From: Cheilinus undulatus
Taxonomy: Eukaryota; Chordata; Actinopteri; Labriformes; Labridae
NCBI RefSeq assembly: GCF_018320785.1
Contig: NC_054866.1
Coordinates: 14,865,885 to 14,929,884 of the forward strand
Direction: 5' to 3'
Length of the DNA: 64,000 nucleotides
The notes below the pieces were generated by a model. That model was given only the letters and a program-made list of their open reading frames with translations. It ran no database searches and was not told the origin of the DNA. Every line of letters begins with the position of its first letter. Positions within the stretch are counted from its first letter, which is position 1. The translations under genes and the position numbers were made by a program. Below are positions 23,925 through 38,000 of the stretch, piece by piece.

Positions 23925-26900
23925 CTGGCCCAGACCCACTACATGGTCCTCCTCTTCACCCCTTCTCTGCTCTCTGCTCCGCCCACTTTTCCAGTGTCAT
24001 GGAAACCCCTCTGTACAGTATATCTCCCCAGTATGGTGGGGAGAATCAGCTACAACCAGGCCTGCGCTCGGTGAATGTGTGAGTGTATGTTTGTGTGTGT
24101 TTCCCCTCCACATTCCCTTAGCTTGTCATAAATATGTTTTCTTTAAATTCTCTGTCAGTCCCTCCTTAGAGCGTGTGAGGCTGCTCTTGCTTCAGTTTGA
24201 AAAAGAACCCTAAGCACAAAGGTGTGCGTGTGTGCATGTAATGTGACGATTCCTCCTGTTGGAGGACAGCTATTGATATTAGTGTTTACATTATAATAAT
24301 ATTTCCAATGCTTTTTCTGACAGAGGTCATTTTTTATTACCCTTGCACTGTAAAGTTGACTAAACTGACTTGCCATTCCTGTAAAAACTGACACTAACCT
24401 GCTTCTAATTGTGGCCCAGTATCTGCATATTACTCGACAGACCATATTCTAATGGCAGCCATGGTCCTGTGACTTCAAGCTCAGGGTGGGAAAGTCAAAT
24501 TTGGTTATTCTGCTATTCTGTTGTATTGCAATCCATTTGCCATGAAAAAGAAAGCTGATATTTGGACCGTTTTTGTTATTTTTGAAGTAAAAGCGACAAA
24601 GATGGTGGATACTGAAAATTTAGAGAAAACAGGCAGTATTCCATGATAAACTAGAGCTACTGCTTTGCAGCTAAGTGCTTCTGTGAGGTAAACAATGAAG
24701 AAGAACTGGGGTGATTTTTGTGGTGGTCTGATTCTTAGTAAGTAGTAAACTTTATATTACAGAGTTAAAATGAAGTGCATAGAGGTCAGACTGATGCATA
24801 TAATAACAAACAAGGGATAAACATGAAACCCAAAGGCCTTTTTTTCACTTTTCACATAAAAAATGTGTTCATTTTATCTTTAAGTCAGATTGGATAATTG
24901 TACAAAGTTAGAAGAAATTCTGTCAAAGCATTCTTGAGATATTGCATTAACAAGCAGGGAAAGGACATGATGCCCGGTGACCTTAACTTTTGAACTAGTA
25001 CCCCCAAATTCTCATCAGTTCAACCTTGAGTCAGAGTGGACTAGTTTTACAAAGTTTGAAAACAAAATCACCCATTTTTTTTCTGAGAGAAAGTGTTCAC
25101 AAACAAGGAATGACCTTGGCAAAAAGATCTTACCTTTTATAATGATAAAAATAATGATAACATTCATAACTTTTGATCTAGGAACTCACAAATCTAATCA
25201 GTTCATCCTTGAATGGGAGTGGACATTTGTGCAAATTTTTAAGAACATCTCTCAAAGCATTCATGAGAATTTTTTTGAAGATCTGTTACTATGTTACATG
25301 GAAGCCAGTGTTAGCATTTAGCCACTACTTGTACATCAGTATCCATTGTCTCTGTCACTCTTTTCAAACACGTAACAAAAAATGATAGAAACTCAACGTT
25401 ACGTGAGAACAGACCTGTAACATAGCAATACAACATGATAACAATGTTAGAGTTTCACTCCTCGAGTGTGGAGTCACAGGAAAGAGGATACTGTGGGGAT
25501 TTGGTCCTTTAATGTAACATCTATAAAAACCCTGATCATATGTATATAAACCCTTGAATCATATGTATTGTAGATAGTTGCTTGAATTAACTCTCACTGA
25601 TCAAAATGATCAGCTTTTTTCCTCTTTTTTAGTTTTGTTTTCTTTCACTAGTTGGCCTTAAATCACTCTCAGGAGCTTTTACATCATCAGTCACCAGGTG
25701 GGGGTTATTATATAATGTCAGTAGTAACCTTCATTAGTTTGTGTTATCCTTGAATTTTGCATATAGAAAAAAAAGCTTCTTGGAAATGTTGTGGACTGAA
25801 TTGAGATGCTTTAGCAGATCTTGGTTAGATGTATTCTATGTTTGGACAACAGCTCTGATCCAGGGAATTTGAAAATGGGTGCTGAAGTAACCTGAACTAA
25901 CTAGGCATCATCAAACATCCTGTCCCGGCAGCATACGTGCTGAGGTGTACCTGAGGTTGTTATGTGACCAGAACTTTAAACTGAGATGTGGTTATGGTAA
26001 AAAACAGACTGAATGGATACCTGTTAGGATACCACAGCAACAAAATAGAACAAGTCCAAGCACCAAGTTGTGGATAATTTCTTGATTCTCATTGCCAAAA
26101 AATGCAGCCAAACTCCAGCACACTGTGTAAATGATAGGGGCTGTCCCCGACTGAAGATTTGCATAGTCCAATCTGATGGTCAGGTCTTGTTTTTGTGCTC
26201 ATTGATCCATATTCTGATTTACAACATAAGAAATAAACCACATAATTAAACCATTTGTCTTCTAGACTTCAAAGTACATCTGTCATTTGGTGGGACTTGA
26301 TCTATTCTTTTTCTCACTCATAAAGTCAGCTTTATGGTGGGCTGATAACAAAATTACACACTCACATTTATGACACAAAAAGCTCAAAGCTTAATGATCT
26401 CTGTAAGCCTGTTTTAAATGTAAGGTCATATTTCAGACAGAGTGTGTAGTGGCTGAATGATGGCTTGATTTTCCTTTCAGCCTGCACGTATGGCCCCCTT
26501 AAAAACTCTGATTATGTCAGAAGAAACTATGTGATACGGCTGTGAAAACTGACATTCTGATGCCTATTGTATAGCTTTTACTCTGAATGCATCTGAATAT
26601 TAAAGATGGCATATTTTGTGGTGTGAAATTGGATTTTTCCCAGCCTAAAGGCACTTACCAGACAGTTACTCAAAGGTAAATGTAGCACTAAAAGTTGGCT
26701 GCCTGTGTTCCTTCAAAGGCCTTAAACACAGAAGGACACACACATTGAGCCTTTATAGTGTTTTTTTTTTTCCCAGCGCGTATGACTGTTCCCTCATGCT
26801 CATTCACTTGCTGCACTCACCTCTTTATGAAGCTCTGGATGTCTCATTCCCTCTCATTGTTTTTCTTTTCCATTCAGCTCTCCCTCTGCCCCCACACATC

Positions 26901-27200
26901 TGTACATCAAGGATGTCTCATAACGCTCTCATCAACAATGCACTGAATTGCACAACTCTTTGTCTTTGACTCTGAATTAAGGAACATTTTTGTAAGTTCA
27001 TATTTGGGAGGAATAATTTCTTGTTTCAATGTAGCGTCCTTGTAAATAGCCGCTAGTATCTTGTATTGTTAGACTAACGCTTGCCTTACTGTAAGTGGGA
27101 AAATGAGCATTATAATGTCGATTTCAAAATGTAGTCACATTCCAGGTTTTTGATCATGTAGTGTATATTTATATTTGTAGTAAAGTATTTATCTGTTATC
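23925..27200 (+). other. wdfy1: wdfy1 3' UTR (end inferred)
   Basis: Non-coding sequence after the wdfy1 stop. The most likely end is just after AGTAAA at 27179-27184, which follows an AT-rich, U-rich stretch. Canonical AATAAA hexamers lie further on at 27387-27392 and 27522-27527, so longer forms are possible. The UTR contains an old diverged tandem repeat at about 24880-25290. The end point is inference; RNA evidence would settle it. Confidence 0.55.
24880..25290 (+). repeat. Diverged tandem repeat in the wdfy1 3' UTR
   Basis: Units recur with the pattern AACTTTTGA(A/T)CTAG, TCA(G)TTCA(A/T)CCTTGA, GGAGTGGAC and CAAAGCATTC(T/A)TGAGA near 24890-24950, 24978-25060 and 25160-25275. The family resembles old repeats widespread in animal genomes. 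Confidence 0.55.
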
Positions 27201-28135
27201 ATTGTACCTGCTTGTTTTCTGTTCTTTGTTCCCTTTTTTCATTAATTTTATCACTTAAATGAAGCACATTTAAACAGATCATGAAGTATTTCACATGGAG
27301 TTTCACTGAAAGTTTTAGGGTTTCTACATTGTGTTTCTCAGACAGCTTAAGGAAACATTAAATGAATTTATGACTGATTATCCAAGAATAAAAGATTCTC
27401 TATTTACAGTTGTACAAGCCAAGAAAAACTAAACATTTCTACACTGACAGGCATCCTGAACCTTCATTTTGTGATCATTTCTGCTTAAAAAGTACGTTGA
27501 ACTTTAACTCAGTTTTTAAAAAATAAACCAATGCCATCTGTTGTTGAAATGGTTTTATTGGTTAAAAGTTTCTGCGTTATGGGAATATTTTACAGATACG
27601 GATCGTCTGAAAATAACCTAAAGTTCTGTCCTCTGAGATGTCATGTAAAATATTTATCACATCCTATAAATTGATTCTCCTATGGCCAAATTGGAGTACT
27701 TTTTTGTCTTTTGTGACAGCACCCTGTTTAGACTGTGCATCAAAAATCTAACCCTGTCATGGCCAACAGATTAGCAACAGTAAAAGTAGGATCCTGACTA
27801 CAGATTGGATTTTCATACTTTTTAATAATCTGGGTCATTTTGCTCAGCTAAACAGAGTTGGTTCTTTCAGTTCCCAACAGCTCTTCATTTGGTTCAATTT
27901 TCACTTCACTAAATCAGCCAAATAAGCAATGTTTGACACAAAATTGATATCTATGCACATGTTTTACTTAAATTATGCTTTATTTGAATGAGGAGGATCT
28001 CATAATTTTGTTTCTGACTCATCCCACCTCACCCAAATTTCTTGTGAGATTGATGAAACCTGCTCACTGGCCTTGACAAATATTATTATATTATCAAACA
28101 CTAGTGTTCAGAGCATGATGGAGCAGTGTGGAAGA
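27201..28135. other. wdfy1-dhrs12 spacer, left part
   Basis: Convergent intergenic sequence. It holds two AATAAA hexamers (27387, 27522) that may serve long wdfy1 transcripts. I see nothing else. Confidence 0.5.
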
Positions 28136-28143
28136 AAAATCAC

Positions 28144-29362
28144 CAGAGGTGGAAAAAGTACACAACTATTGCACTCAAGTAAAAGTAGTTACTCTAGTTA
28201 AAAAGTGCATATGTAAAAGTAAAAAGTATTTAATTTGAAGATTAAGTAGTGAATAGCTACTAAGGAGTTGTACAGTGAAATGTGATCTTTCCTTATTGGC
28301 AAGAACAACAAGAGAATAGATCTCTGATGTGTCTCGCTTAAAAAACAACAATCCACCAGAACCATGACCAAAGACCCTCAGTAGAAATACTGTACACCAG
28401 GAAATCTTTAAACATATGTATGCACTCTGCCAACACTGGAGACCATTTCAATCAGAATGAAGTTAAAATTTCACTTTGAGGGTTAAGATCAACAGTTGTT
28501 CTGGCATATGATGTGGAGTCATTCTCTCTCTATGTGCTACTGCGTAGTCAACAGAGGAGAAAAAAGTAAGAGTATTGTACTCAAGTAAAAGTAAATTGCC
28601 CAGGTTTTGTCTCTTAAGTAGAAGTAAAAGTTTTCATTTCAAGATGTACTTGAAAAAAGGACCCCCAAAAAATCCTCAATAGTAATTTTTTCATAGTAAA
28701 ATTAGCCAATTATATTTAAAAAACTAGAAAAGCACTCTGAGAGCGCAGACCTCTGCCATTAGCCCTATCTCCCCATAGTGAAGAATCCTTTAAAAACATT
28801 CCTGGATCCAGATGGTAATCCGGATCACTCCCAAAATCTAACTCACCGATTACTCTCTCCCTGGTGGGGTGGAGACACGGTGAGGCAAAGCATTGGCTTC
28901 ACTACATGTCAAAGTCATGGCAGAGGGTGAATATTCCTCTATTCCTCCCAGCATTGTGAGTATTCTTGCTACAGTTCGCTGTCTTTCTCTCTGTTACGCT
29001 CCGACTCATCTCCTCGACCAGGCGTGTCTTTCAAACTCTAGAAACTCCAAAACATTGAATAAGTTACTCATGCCCGCCATCTCCTGGTGTAAAGTGGTAA
29101 CAGCGCAAACCGCTGCCATTAGCCCTATCTCCTAATAGTACAGAATGCTTTAAAAAATTCCTGTATCTAGACGGTGATCTGGACCAGTCCTAAAATCAAA
29201 TCAGTCTCTTATGCCATTTCTGACATATCCTGAAAATTTCATGAAAATCCGTCCATGACTTTTTTAGGTATGTTACTAACAATCTAACGAACAAACAAAC
29301 CCACCTGATCACATAACCTCCTTGGCAGAGGTAATAATGTAACTAGTTACTTTCCACCCCTG
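28144..29362. mobile_element. hAT-type element with 8-bp target duplication and a nested insert
   Basis: AAAATCAC at 28136-28143 and 29363-29370. Ends CAGAGGTGGAAAAAGTAC and GTTACTTTCCACCCCTG. Inside are ACTCAAGTAAAAGTA repeats. About 28735-29335 is a second repeat family with two copies of a GCCATTAGCCCTATCTCC block (28757, 29116) and an (AACA)-rich end. Confidence 0.85.
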
Positions 29363-29370
29363 AAAATCAC

Positions 29371-30041
29371 ACCATTAATCTGTCTAAATTGCAAAAAATA
29401 GAAAAACTCTCAGACAGATCAGAGAACCATTAGAAAATGTACACCTGGAATGAAAAAATTCACAAAAAAGAAAAATACAACTCACACCATATTTACTAAA
29501 ACTGAAATTTTTGCCAATTAAAAATGGAAAATGCCCCCTGGTGGACAAAAATGTCCACAATGTTACCAGAGGGTGGAGTTCCTCTAAGTGCTCTGGTACT
29601 GTAGGGATGATCTACTGAAATCTGTTAATTTAAAGAAAATCACTGCACTTAACAGCCAAATTTAAGCTTTAACTAACATGGTACAGTCCAAATCATGAGT
29701 TAAAAGTCAGTTATAACGGTAATGTAGACAAATTTAAAGAGAGCCAGCTTTGACTTTGGACTCAACAGGGTTTGATAGCCCATATTTTGTTAACTGACTG
29801 GTTTGGTTTGACTTTTGCAGCTAATTGAAAAAGACCCTGTTCCAAAATTACATTAATATTTAGCTCAAAATAACAATTTCAATTACTTTTCTTGACAATT
29901 CAGTACTGACCTCAGTCTCCTTGTCTCCCCAAAGAGAAAAAATACTATATGCTGAATAAAGACATAGTAACATTTCTTTTTTTCTGGGGAGATATTTGTG
30001 CATTTGAACCAAAATGAAACACAACCCATCATTTTATCTTC
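29371..30041. other. wdfy1-dhrs12 spacer, right part
   Basis: AT-rich single-copy-looking sequence between the hAT element and the inferred end of the dhrs12 transcript. No feature recognised. Confidence 0.5.
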
Positions 30042-31922
30042 TTTATTCAAGCAAGAATTTACAACACGGACTCAAGCCAAAGTCACAGTCAGTAAAAGGT
30101 GCAGAGCAGGTATTACTAAGCTTTAAATAAATGGCCTTTCTTGCACACGTCAAGTGATGCTGCTAAAGATGAAACGGCACACGGCTAATACAGAGAGCAC
30201 TTCATCTGCAGCTTGACCTCAATCTGCAACATAAGGGGAGAGTCAATCACAAACATCTATTACATTTCAGTCACCTACCCAGGAACATTATGGAAGGAAC
30301 ATTTCACTGTGGGATTTCCATTAAAGATGCTGTTCAACCAAAGGCACAGCTGAGTCATCACTAGGACTGGGATTAACAGTGATAAAACAGCATAATGGAG
30401 AATGCTTTCACTGTAAATAAACATCACATTGCTGTTTTTTTGTGGAGTTCAACTAAAAGATATTACCAGTTGAAACCCTGCAGATGTCTTAGTTTGCATA
30501 GTTTTGTAGTCAAGTTATTTAAACCAACTGATGATTTGACGAATTTAAGCAGTTAGATTACTGATCTAATCTATTATATATTTAAATGGCAACCCTTCAC
30601 GGTTCGGTTAACTGACTCTTAGTCGAGCATTATTCATTTGGCATTTTAACATAGTTAAAAGGTTTTCTTCGGGTGTCTTTAAGAGTGACTTGAGATATTG
30701 ACATTGAAATCCCTGAGAATTTTTTCGTCCCATTCCTTAAACTGAAAGTTGATGAAAATAAAAAATACTCTTGTTGAAATCGAAACAGACAATTAAACCA
30801 AACAACAAACACAAAACAATACTTACATATGCTGAAACGTAAGCAGAAATATTTAAATACTTACGATATGTGACATTGGAGCTATGTTGATAATGTCACC
30901 TAAAAGCAAACTTACTAATGGTGTATTGCTATTAATGTTAACATAGTGTTAACAAACTTGTTAGCTAACTAGGGTCAACATCATTGAGCTCAATGTTAAT
31001 GCTGATCTAGTAAGGCAGATCAGAACGAATAGCACATCTCATTTTTGCCTAAGGAGCAACTTGTTGTTGCATAGCAGGAGGATGGCTTACATCAGCTGAC
31101 ATCACTAACACCAGACATTGGCAACAACAAAAAATAGACAACTGAGTTTGACAATTTCAGTTCCTCTCAAACATCTTACAGTACATTTGTATTCTTTCAC
31201 TGAGGCAGAGTTTATGAAAGAAACAAATCAATCAAATGAAAATAAGTTACTCGTATTGCAGGGTGTTTTCAATGGTTTGAAATGGGAAGGAGCCCAGCAG
31301 TAAGAGACTGTAATATAGTAACAGTACCCAGGAAGGCAGGGCTTGATCAGTCTGATGCTTCTTCCAAAATGCTCTACATAAAGCGATCCTGAGTAGCTTT
31401 CACTCACTTAGGCACTTGTGTAAATCATCAAGACAGGCATATCAGATTGAACCCATAGCTGCTGTTTTAAATAAAAAATGCAGTGTATGTCAGTGACTTT
31501 GGTCCCATCAGATTCCCATCTGATTGACTACTATCAGAAAGTCACAATAAAAAATACACGTGCATGTGTCTGTGTGTGGGGTTTATGAAGGTGCTCTCTA
31601 TGTTAGCAAGACAACGTCCTGTGCAAACTCATGTAAAGGCAGCATCACTATCAAGCATCCTCATATGATAACATCTTTAGTCATTATTCAGCTGAACATT
31701 TGTTATAATACAGTACAAAGTGTTATAAATCTGCTTCCCTCTGTGTTTAATCAGGCTTTAGAAGGCTTGAAACTCCACCATGTCTGTGTATTAAACCTCA
31801 AGAGTTCTTTTAGACCCAGATCTTTTTCATCATCAGTAGGATGATACATTGACCCAGCCTCAGTCAGTACTTCAGTGTTTTTAGTGTTGTTGGTGTACTG
31901 TTAAAAAAAATGTCCTGCAGGC
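30042..31922 (-). other. dhrs12: dhrs12 3' UTR (end inferred)
   Basis: Sequence downstream of the dhrs12 stop on the minus strand. AATAAA lies at 30047-30042 (minus), about 1.9 kb past the stop, and is the best termination candidate I see. No ORF with protein-like features occurs here. Confidence 0.45.
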
Positions 31923-32038
31923 TCAGTGGGGCTGAAACGTCTTGGCGAGGTCCTCCAGGAGAGACATTAACTTCTGCTCCTCCAGGGGGGAGCTGTGGGT
32001 CCAGGCCAGAGGCAGGTGGGTGGACACCATCTTTCTGT
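31923..32038 (-). CDS. dhrs12: dhrs12 exon 10 coding part and stop
   Basis: Acceptor ATGCTACAG. Encodes DRKMVSTHLPLAWTHSSPLE and the end ...LAKTFQPH, with TGA at 31925-31923. The DRK.VSTHLPLA segment matches the C-terminus of vertebrate DHRS12. Confidence 0.95.
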
Positions 32039-35000
32039 CTGTAGCATAAAAACACAAATATTAAAATAATGCTGGAGACAATGGAGGATAAGAGTAACAT
32101 TAAAGGAGTAAAAACATAATCATTAAAGAATAAGTTAAATAATATTTGTAAGCTGCAGCTGGTGGTCGAATACAAGGCTGTAGTGACGTTAAAGCCTACA
32201 ATATCTTCTCTCAGCACCACAGAAGTCAATCATGCCGTCTCCTCGTCTTCACACAGATATGACACGACTATGTGAAAGCAGATTTAAAAACAAGGACATC
32301 AGACAACAAATCACGTCACAGAAAACGCTAAGTACAGCAACTTTGTGTGTTTTCTTTTCATACTGTCTTCAAGGCCGCTGCACTTTTTGTGTTTGTGCAT
32401 TTACACCGGGGTGCATTAGTGTTTGCTCTCATAGAGGCACTGTACTCTGGCAGTATCTGGCACCAAAAGCAGCCCACTCCAGCTGCAATGGACACAGGCC
32501 AAACTCTTGAATACAAACACAAATACACACAGCAGGCCGACCCACAACTGACAAACAAACACAGAATTCAGAGATGTTTAGTCTCTACTTTCCTCTTTGC
32601 TCTGTTCCTCTTCCTTTTTTAATCATCCTGTAGCATCAAAACTGTCTTTGGTTTGTTTCTCTGAGCTTTACAAACCAACAGGAAACACATAAAGTCTAAT
32701 AAATTATTATGCCATCAAAACCAAATTCAATAATTAATGCAAATGTTTAACTTTTTGCAAATGAATCATTCAGTACATTCTGTTTTTTTAAATGTGAGTC
32801 AGACAGCAAAAAAGATTCTTAAATGGAAGATGGTCAGAAAATATATTTCACTCTCTACATAAGGTTAAAGGAAAATATGTATTAAAAAGTCACTGGCAAT
32901 TAATCAGAGAAACTGAAAGGAGACATATTTTACCCGTTTAAGACAAGTTTATATTGGTCTCAGAGGTCCCCAAAACATGCCTGTTAAGTCTTTTGCTGAA
33001 AAAACACACTCCAGTATTGGATTTTTGCATGTCTAAAAACCCCTCTGTTTCAGTCCTGCTCAGAACAAGCTGTTTCTGTGGCTTTAAATGTTACTGAGGT
33101 GTCTGACTCCGGCCCCTGACCACACCCCTCTCAGGAAATGGATATGGCTTGAAGGATGTGGCTCTCCCGAGCCTCTTATCAGGAGAGGAGGGTGGAGCTT
33201 TTATTCAAGTGGGGAGGGCCAACCGATCCTGGGGGCGGGGCTAACTCCCCACATGACATCATGAGGGGAAAAATCTGAGAACGGCTTGTTTCAGCACACA
33301 TTTTCTAAAAGGTGGAGAAAGAGAGGGGAGGAGCGGATGGCTTTTTCTAGGACTTGAGGGGATTGTAGACAGGCCAGGAGCACACGTTTGTTAGAAAAGC
33401 CTGAAAAAGAATTTTCTGCATAATATGTCCCCTTTAAAGACTATAAGGCTGGGGACACACTGGATGACTTTCAGATCTTTATCTTATAAAAAAAAGTTTC
33501 AACCAATCTTTAACTATGAATGTTCCTAGGTGAATAATTTCCCATCCGATTACACAAAATCTAGTTGTATTTAACAAACTAGCCTAAAGTCAAGTAATTA
33601 CATTCTGTACACAAACTCCCACTGCAACAGGTCGATAACCCACACTCCTTTGCTTAATATTATCACTCATTGCTTTGAATATAGATGAGTAAAACCTGAC
33701 ACAACCTCTGGACATGTTTATCCCCCTATTCTAGATCAAAATAGTGCTAAACTGCACCATTCCAATGGATTGCTATCGGTGCAAACAGCCAGTGGTTGTT
33801 TGTATCGGATGAAGGAGCAACGTGGCAGCAGAGCAGTAATCATCAAGCAAAACTACAGTTGCTTCTGGTAGCAGGCTGCTGCGTTACAGTAATGACCAAT
33901 TGACCAGGATTGTGAGCGTGGAATAAAAAGACTGTTAATAAGTTGTTTCACTGACTTGTAATACTGAGGACAACAACAAAAAGATCTGGCTTTAACTGTT
34001 TAGCTGGTTAGTCACAGACATCCCTATTTTTAACATTATAATCCTCCAAACACACACAAGAAGATTTGGCCAGACCCTGAGACCACACACCTGCTGTTTG
34101 TAGTCATTAGCTCCAAAGACACAAAATCTCAAAACTTATGTTATCAAATGTACTTCAGAGAAAAAAACAAATATGAAGAACGATTGACAGTCAGCTGGCT
34201 CAGTACTCATGTTGTTACTGTAATTCCACCAGCTGGTCTGCTTTTTAATTTTCCACATGGCTTAGGACACAGATGCGTTTATATTTGTTGCAGTATCTGT
34301 GAGCTAAAAAAAACCCTGCAATATATGGTTGATGACTCTTCCTGGTCCTCTTGCCTCTCATTGGCTACTCTGGCTTTTGCTCCAGCCTCATCAAGAGTAA
34401 ATAATCCTTATACTTGCTGATTATTTGGTTGTGAAAAGCATTGAATGGAGCAGCAATAGTGGGCAAATTGTGCCATAAATTGAGCCTAAATCTCTAGTAT
34501 GTAGCCAGCTTAAGAGAAGCTTGACCTTAACACATAATGAAAACTGGCATCAATGGGCTAACAGATTTACCTCTGCTCTGCACTAATTTTAACTTGAAAA
34601 ACAAAGCATTCCTCTACAAATTTCAAGTCCTAATAACCAATATTTTGGTTATTCACAGAACTAGGTCCGGGAACCCCTGGGGTTCCAAGAGCCACAGCTT
34701 GGGGGGCCGCAAAATGATTTAAACTAAATTATCAAAATAATGCCATGTCATTGAAAAGCAAATAAATACATATAGGGGCCACAGCCCCATTGAAAAAAAC
34801 ATACTAAACCAATGACTCTCACATAAGTCAGCTTTGCGCCAATAAAAACTCACATATGATTATGACATACATAAATCTATCACTTGTCACTCATCAGTCA
34901 CTTTGCTCTGGATGCATTTGGTGTGCAGGTCCAGCTAGCAACAATGGATGGATATATAAGTGCATTTCAACAAGTGATGCTAGGCCCAAACCAGCTAAAC

Positions 35001-38000
35001 TGAGAAGTTATGATGACAGCTATCTTTAGTTTGGTTTTATTGAAAACAGTGACGGAAGACCAAAATGTGTTGTCTGTTTTCATGTGAAGCAATGAGGCCT
35101 GCCAAGCTAAAGCATCATCTAATAACAAAGCAGCAGAATTTAAGGATAAAACAAAAGATTTTTTCCAACAAAAGAATGAGGAATACACCCACCAGAAAAT
35201 GCAGATGGTGAACCTGACCACAACCTCAGAAAAAGCACAGAGGGCTTCTTATTTGGCTGCTCAGTGGATCGCAAAAAGTAAGAAGCCACACTCAACTGGA
35301 CAAGAGCTTGTCTTTAGGTTGAAGAGTTTAAAATACAACATCTAGGAGTACAAATGGCAGTTAACATACTGTATGCTTAATCAGCATGAGAGTTATGTGG
35401 GGGTCCCTGGAAAACGTTCTGTCCTGTAAGGGGTCCCTAGCCCTGAAAAGTCTGAGAACCTCTGCCCTAGCTCTGAGTCCAAACTGCTTTTTTTTCCACA
35501 AAATAATTAAGCCTTCAAATGGAACTCATAAGACCACAAAGTCATGAAGTTGTGTCGTGAAGCATGTAAAAAATGCTTTTCATTCAGGGGAAAACCAAAT
35601 GGGAACTCTGTTGCAAGGCAAAGACAACATGGATGCCTTGAACACAAGCACATCTGAAGCCACCATAAATGTGAGTGATTTATCATTGAAAAGGAGAAAG
35701 TGGTTCTGAGATTACAGAAGCTGAAAACATCACGTCTCAAGGTTGAGAAAACAAATCCATAAGAGATAAAAGAGTGCTATGATGACAAAGATTGATTTAA
35801 TTGTGTAAAAATACCCTGATAGAAGCGTCCACTGGGGTTTTTAGTTGCAGCCTCAGACACAGCCAGCCAGACTACAGTGTCAGCACCCTGATCTGGGGTA
35901 CGCAGGCTTTCCTTCATTGAGCTATGGAAGTCTGGCATGGCGTTAGCCACCGCTGACAGAGACATACAGTGAGAAAGAGAGAGGGAGATGAACAAGAAAG
36001 ATTTTATCAAATGTGTCCAGGAGGTGAAAACTGTTGATTCTTCATGTAGTGCATATACGTGAGCAGGATGTACCTGGAGTATCAACCCAGCCAGGATGCA
36101 TGACGGAGAAGTGGATGTTTGTGTGGGCCTTCGCCAGCTGCTCTGTTATCACCACCTGCTGCCTCTGGAAACACAAACACACACATACATACTAATATAT
36201 TCTTGGTCAATTATTATGTTTTGATGTCTGTATAACACGTGATCCATGACAGATGGATCTTTTCTTGAAGGTTAGACTCTTTTGAATCTCTTCCAATCCA
36301 CCTGACTCTATTTACAAAATCCTGCCTGCATCACCTGTTTGATTTAGTCAAATGTCAGCCACTAAAATCATGCTTTGATGACTCTAAATTGGCTGTAGGT
36401 GTGAATGTGAGCCTGTCTGGTTGTCTGTCTCGATATGTCAGCCCTGCAGCTGGGATAGGCTCCAGTCCCCCACAACCCCCAATCGATTAAGCTGTATAGA
36501 AAATGGATGGATGGATGGATTTCTCCCCTAAGGCTACAATGATATAAAACCACTGACCAGTTCATCCCAGTACAGTCTGTTGTTAGCTGATGCCACTGCC
36601 TTCATTAAAAGTTAACAGCAAGCCACACGCAATATTTTTGTTCATTGTGAGGTAAATTTCCCAAATCTATCAGCCACAGTGATCTACAGGTCATTAAAAG
36701 TATCATAACAGAGAGATTTGTGCTAGAAAACAATACATTTAACATCCAACTTCTGTCTCTCTGCTCTGGCACAGAGGCAGGCAGAGGATCGTATTTCTCG
36801 TGAGTGGGCGTAGCTTCAGCTCATTGGCATGATGGCTCATAATACAGTGGTCTCTCATACAACAAACCTAAAATACACATTTTTTATCACTTTACAGGGA
36901 CTTTAAGTATTTATTTCACAATTTTAACACATCATTTTGTTTGATGTGTAGGTGACAGTGGCTTTATAGAGTCACTGAGATTTTGATAATCCTGTGTTTC
37001 TGTTAACAGAAGATATATAAACAAGAGTGCCTGTGCTCCTCTGCTTTCCTTTAAGATTTAAGCTATAAACCTTCTGTTTTGTAAATGTGCATGCTGAATA
37101 TGGTTAGGTCACCATAAAGTAGACTTCATGAGTGAGAAAAAGGATGGATCAAGTTCTTAGAAAAAAATGTCTGTCCAAGTTTACGAGACAAATAGTTTAT
37201 TTACTGCATGTGGTTTACAGCTTAGGCTGCAGATAGGAATGAGAGTGAAAAAATAAAGAAAAAAGCCACTGATAATCTGAGCTATCACATTTGACCATGT
37301 AAATCCTTAGTCGAGGACACCCCTGAAAAATGTATCTTGTATCATGTACATTCCCTTAAAAACCCAGAGCACTTAAAACCTGTCCAGGTCTTACTTTGTG
37401 CTGGGCATAGACCATGGTGCCGTCAAAGCGGCCTCTGTCAGACTGCAGGTTTCCTGTCCGCAGCTTCTGCACCAACATTCCCCCTGAAGTCACAGTGATC
37501 TGAAAAAAGATAAAAACACAAGTGAAGGGAAAGACAGAGTCATGGTTAATACAGGCATAATATAAAGATATTCTAATAACATGTACATGAACTCTATTTG
37601 TTTTATACAGTTTTCATTTCCAAACACAAAGTATTTTTTAAAATACAGATGTCCATTTTGTTTTCTTCTTTTCCTTCTTTAAGGTTAAAATACTACCAAG
37701 ATTATGGATAGACATGTTCTCCTTCATACTTATCTGATCTAACATCTTTAGTTTTAAGTTGTGTCTTCATGCAGATAATTAAAAAAATAAAAGTCACTCA
37801 GCAAAATATAATCAAATACAACACAGGGAAAACTTAAATCCTGAAAGCACTGAAGTTTATATAAAGCTCAAATGCCAGAGGCATAGTAAGAGAGTTGCAG
37901 TTAACATGTTATCTAGATTTGAGATGAAATAATGAAACTATGATTATTATGAGAAGCCATGGCACATTAATTACCCATTACCCTGTGTCCCAATCAAATT

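Noticed and set aside
24977-25321. 114-codon plus-strand ORF after wdfy1
   Set aside because: It lies in a diverged tandem repeat of the 3' UTR.
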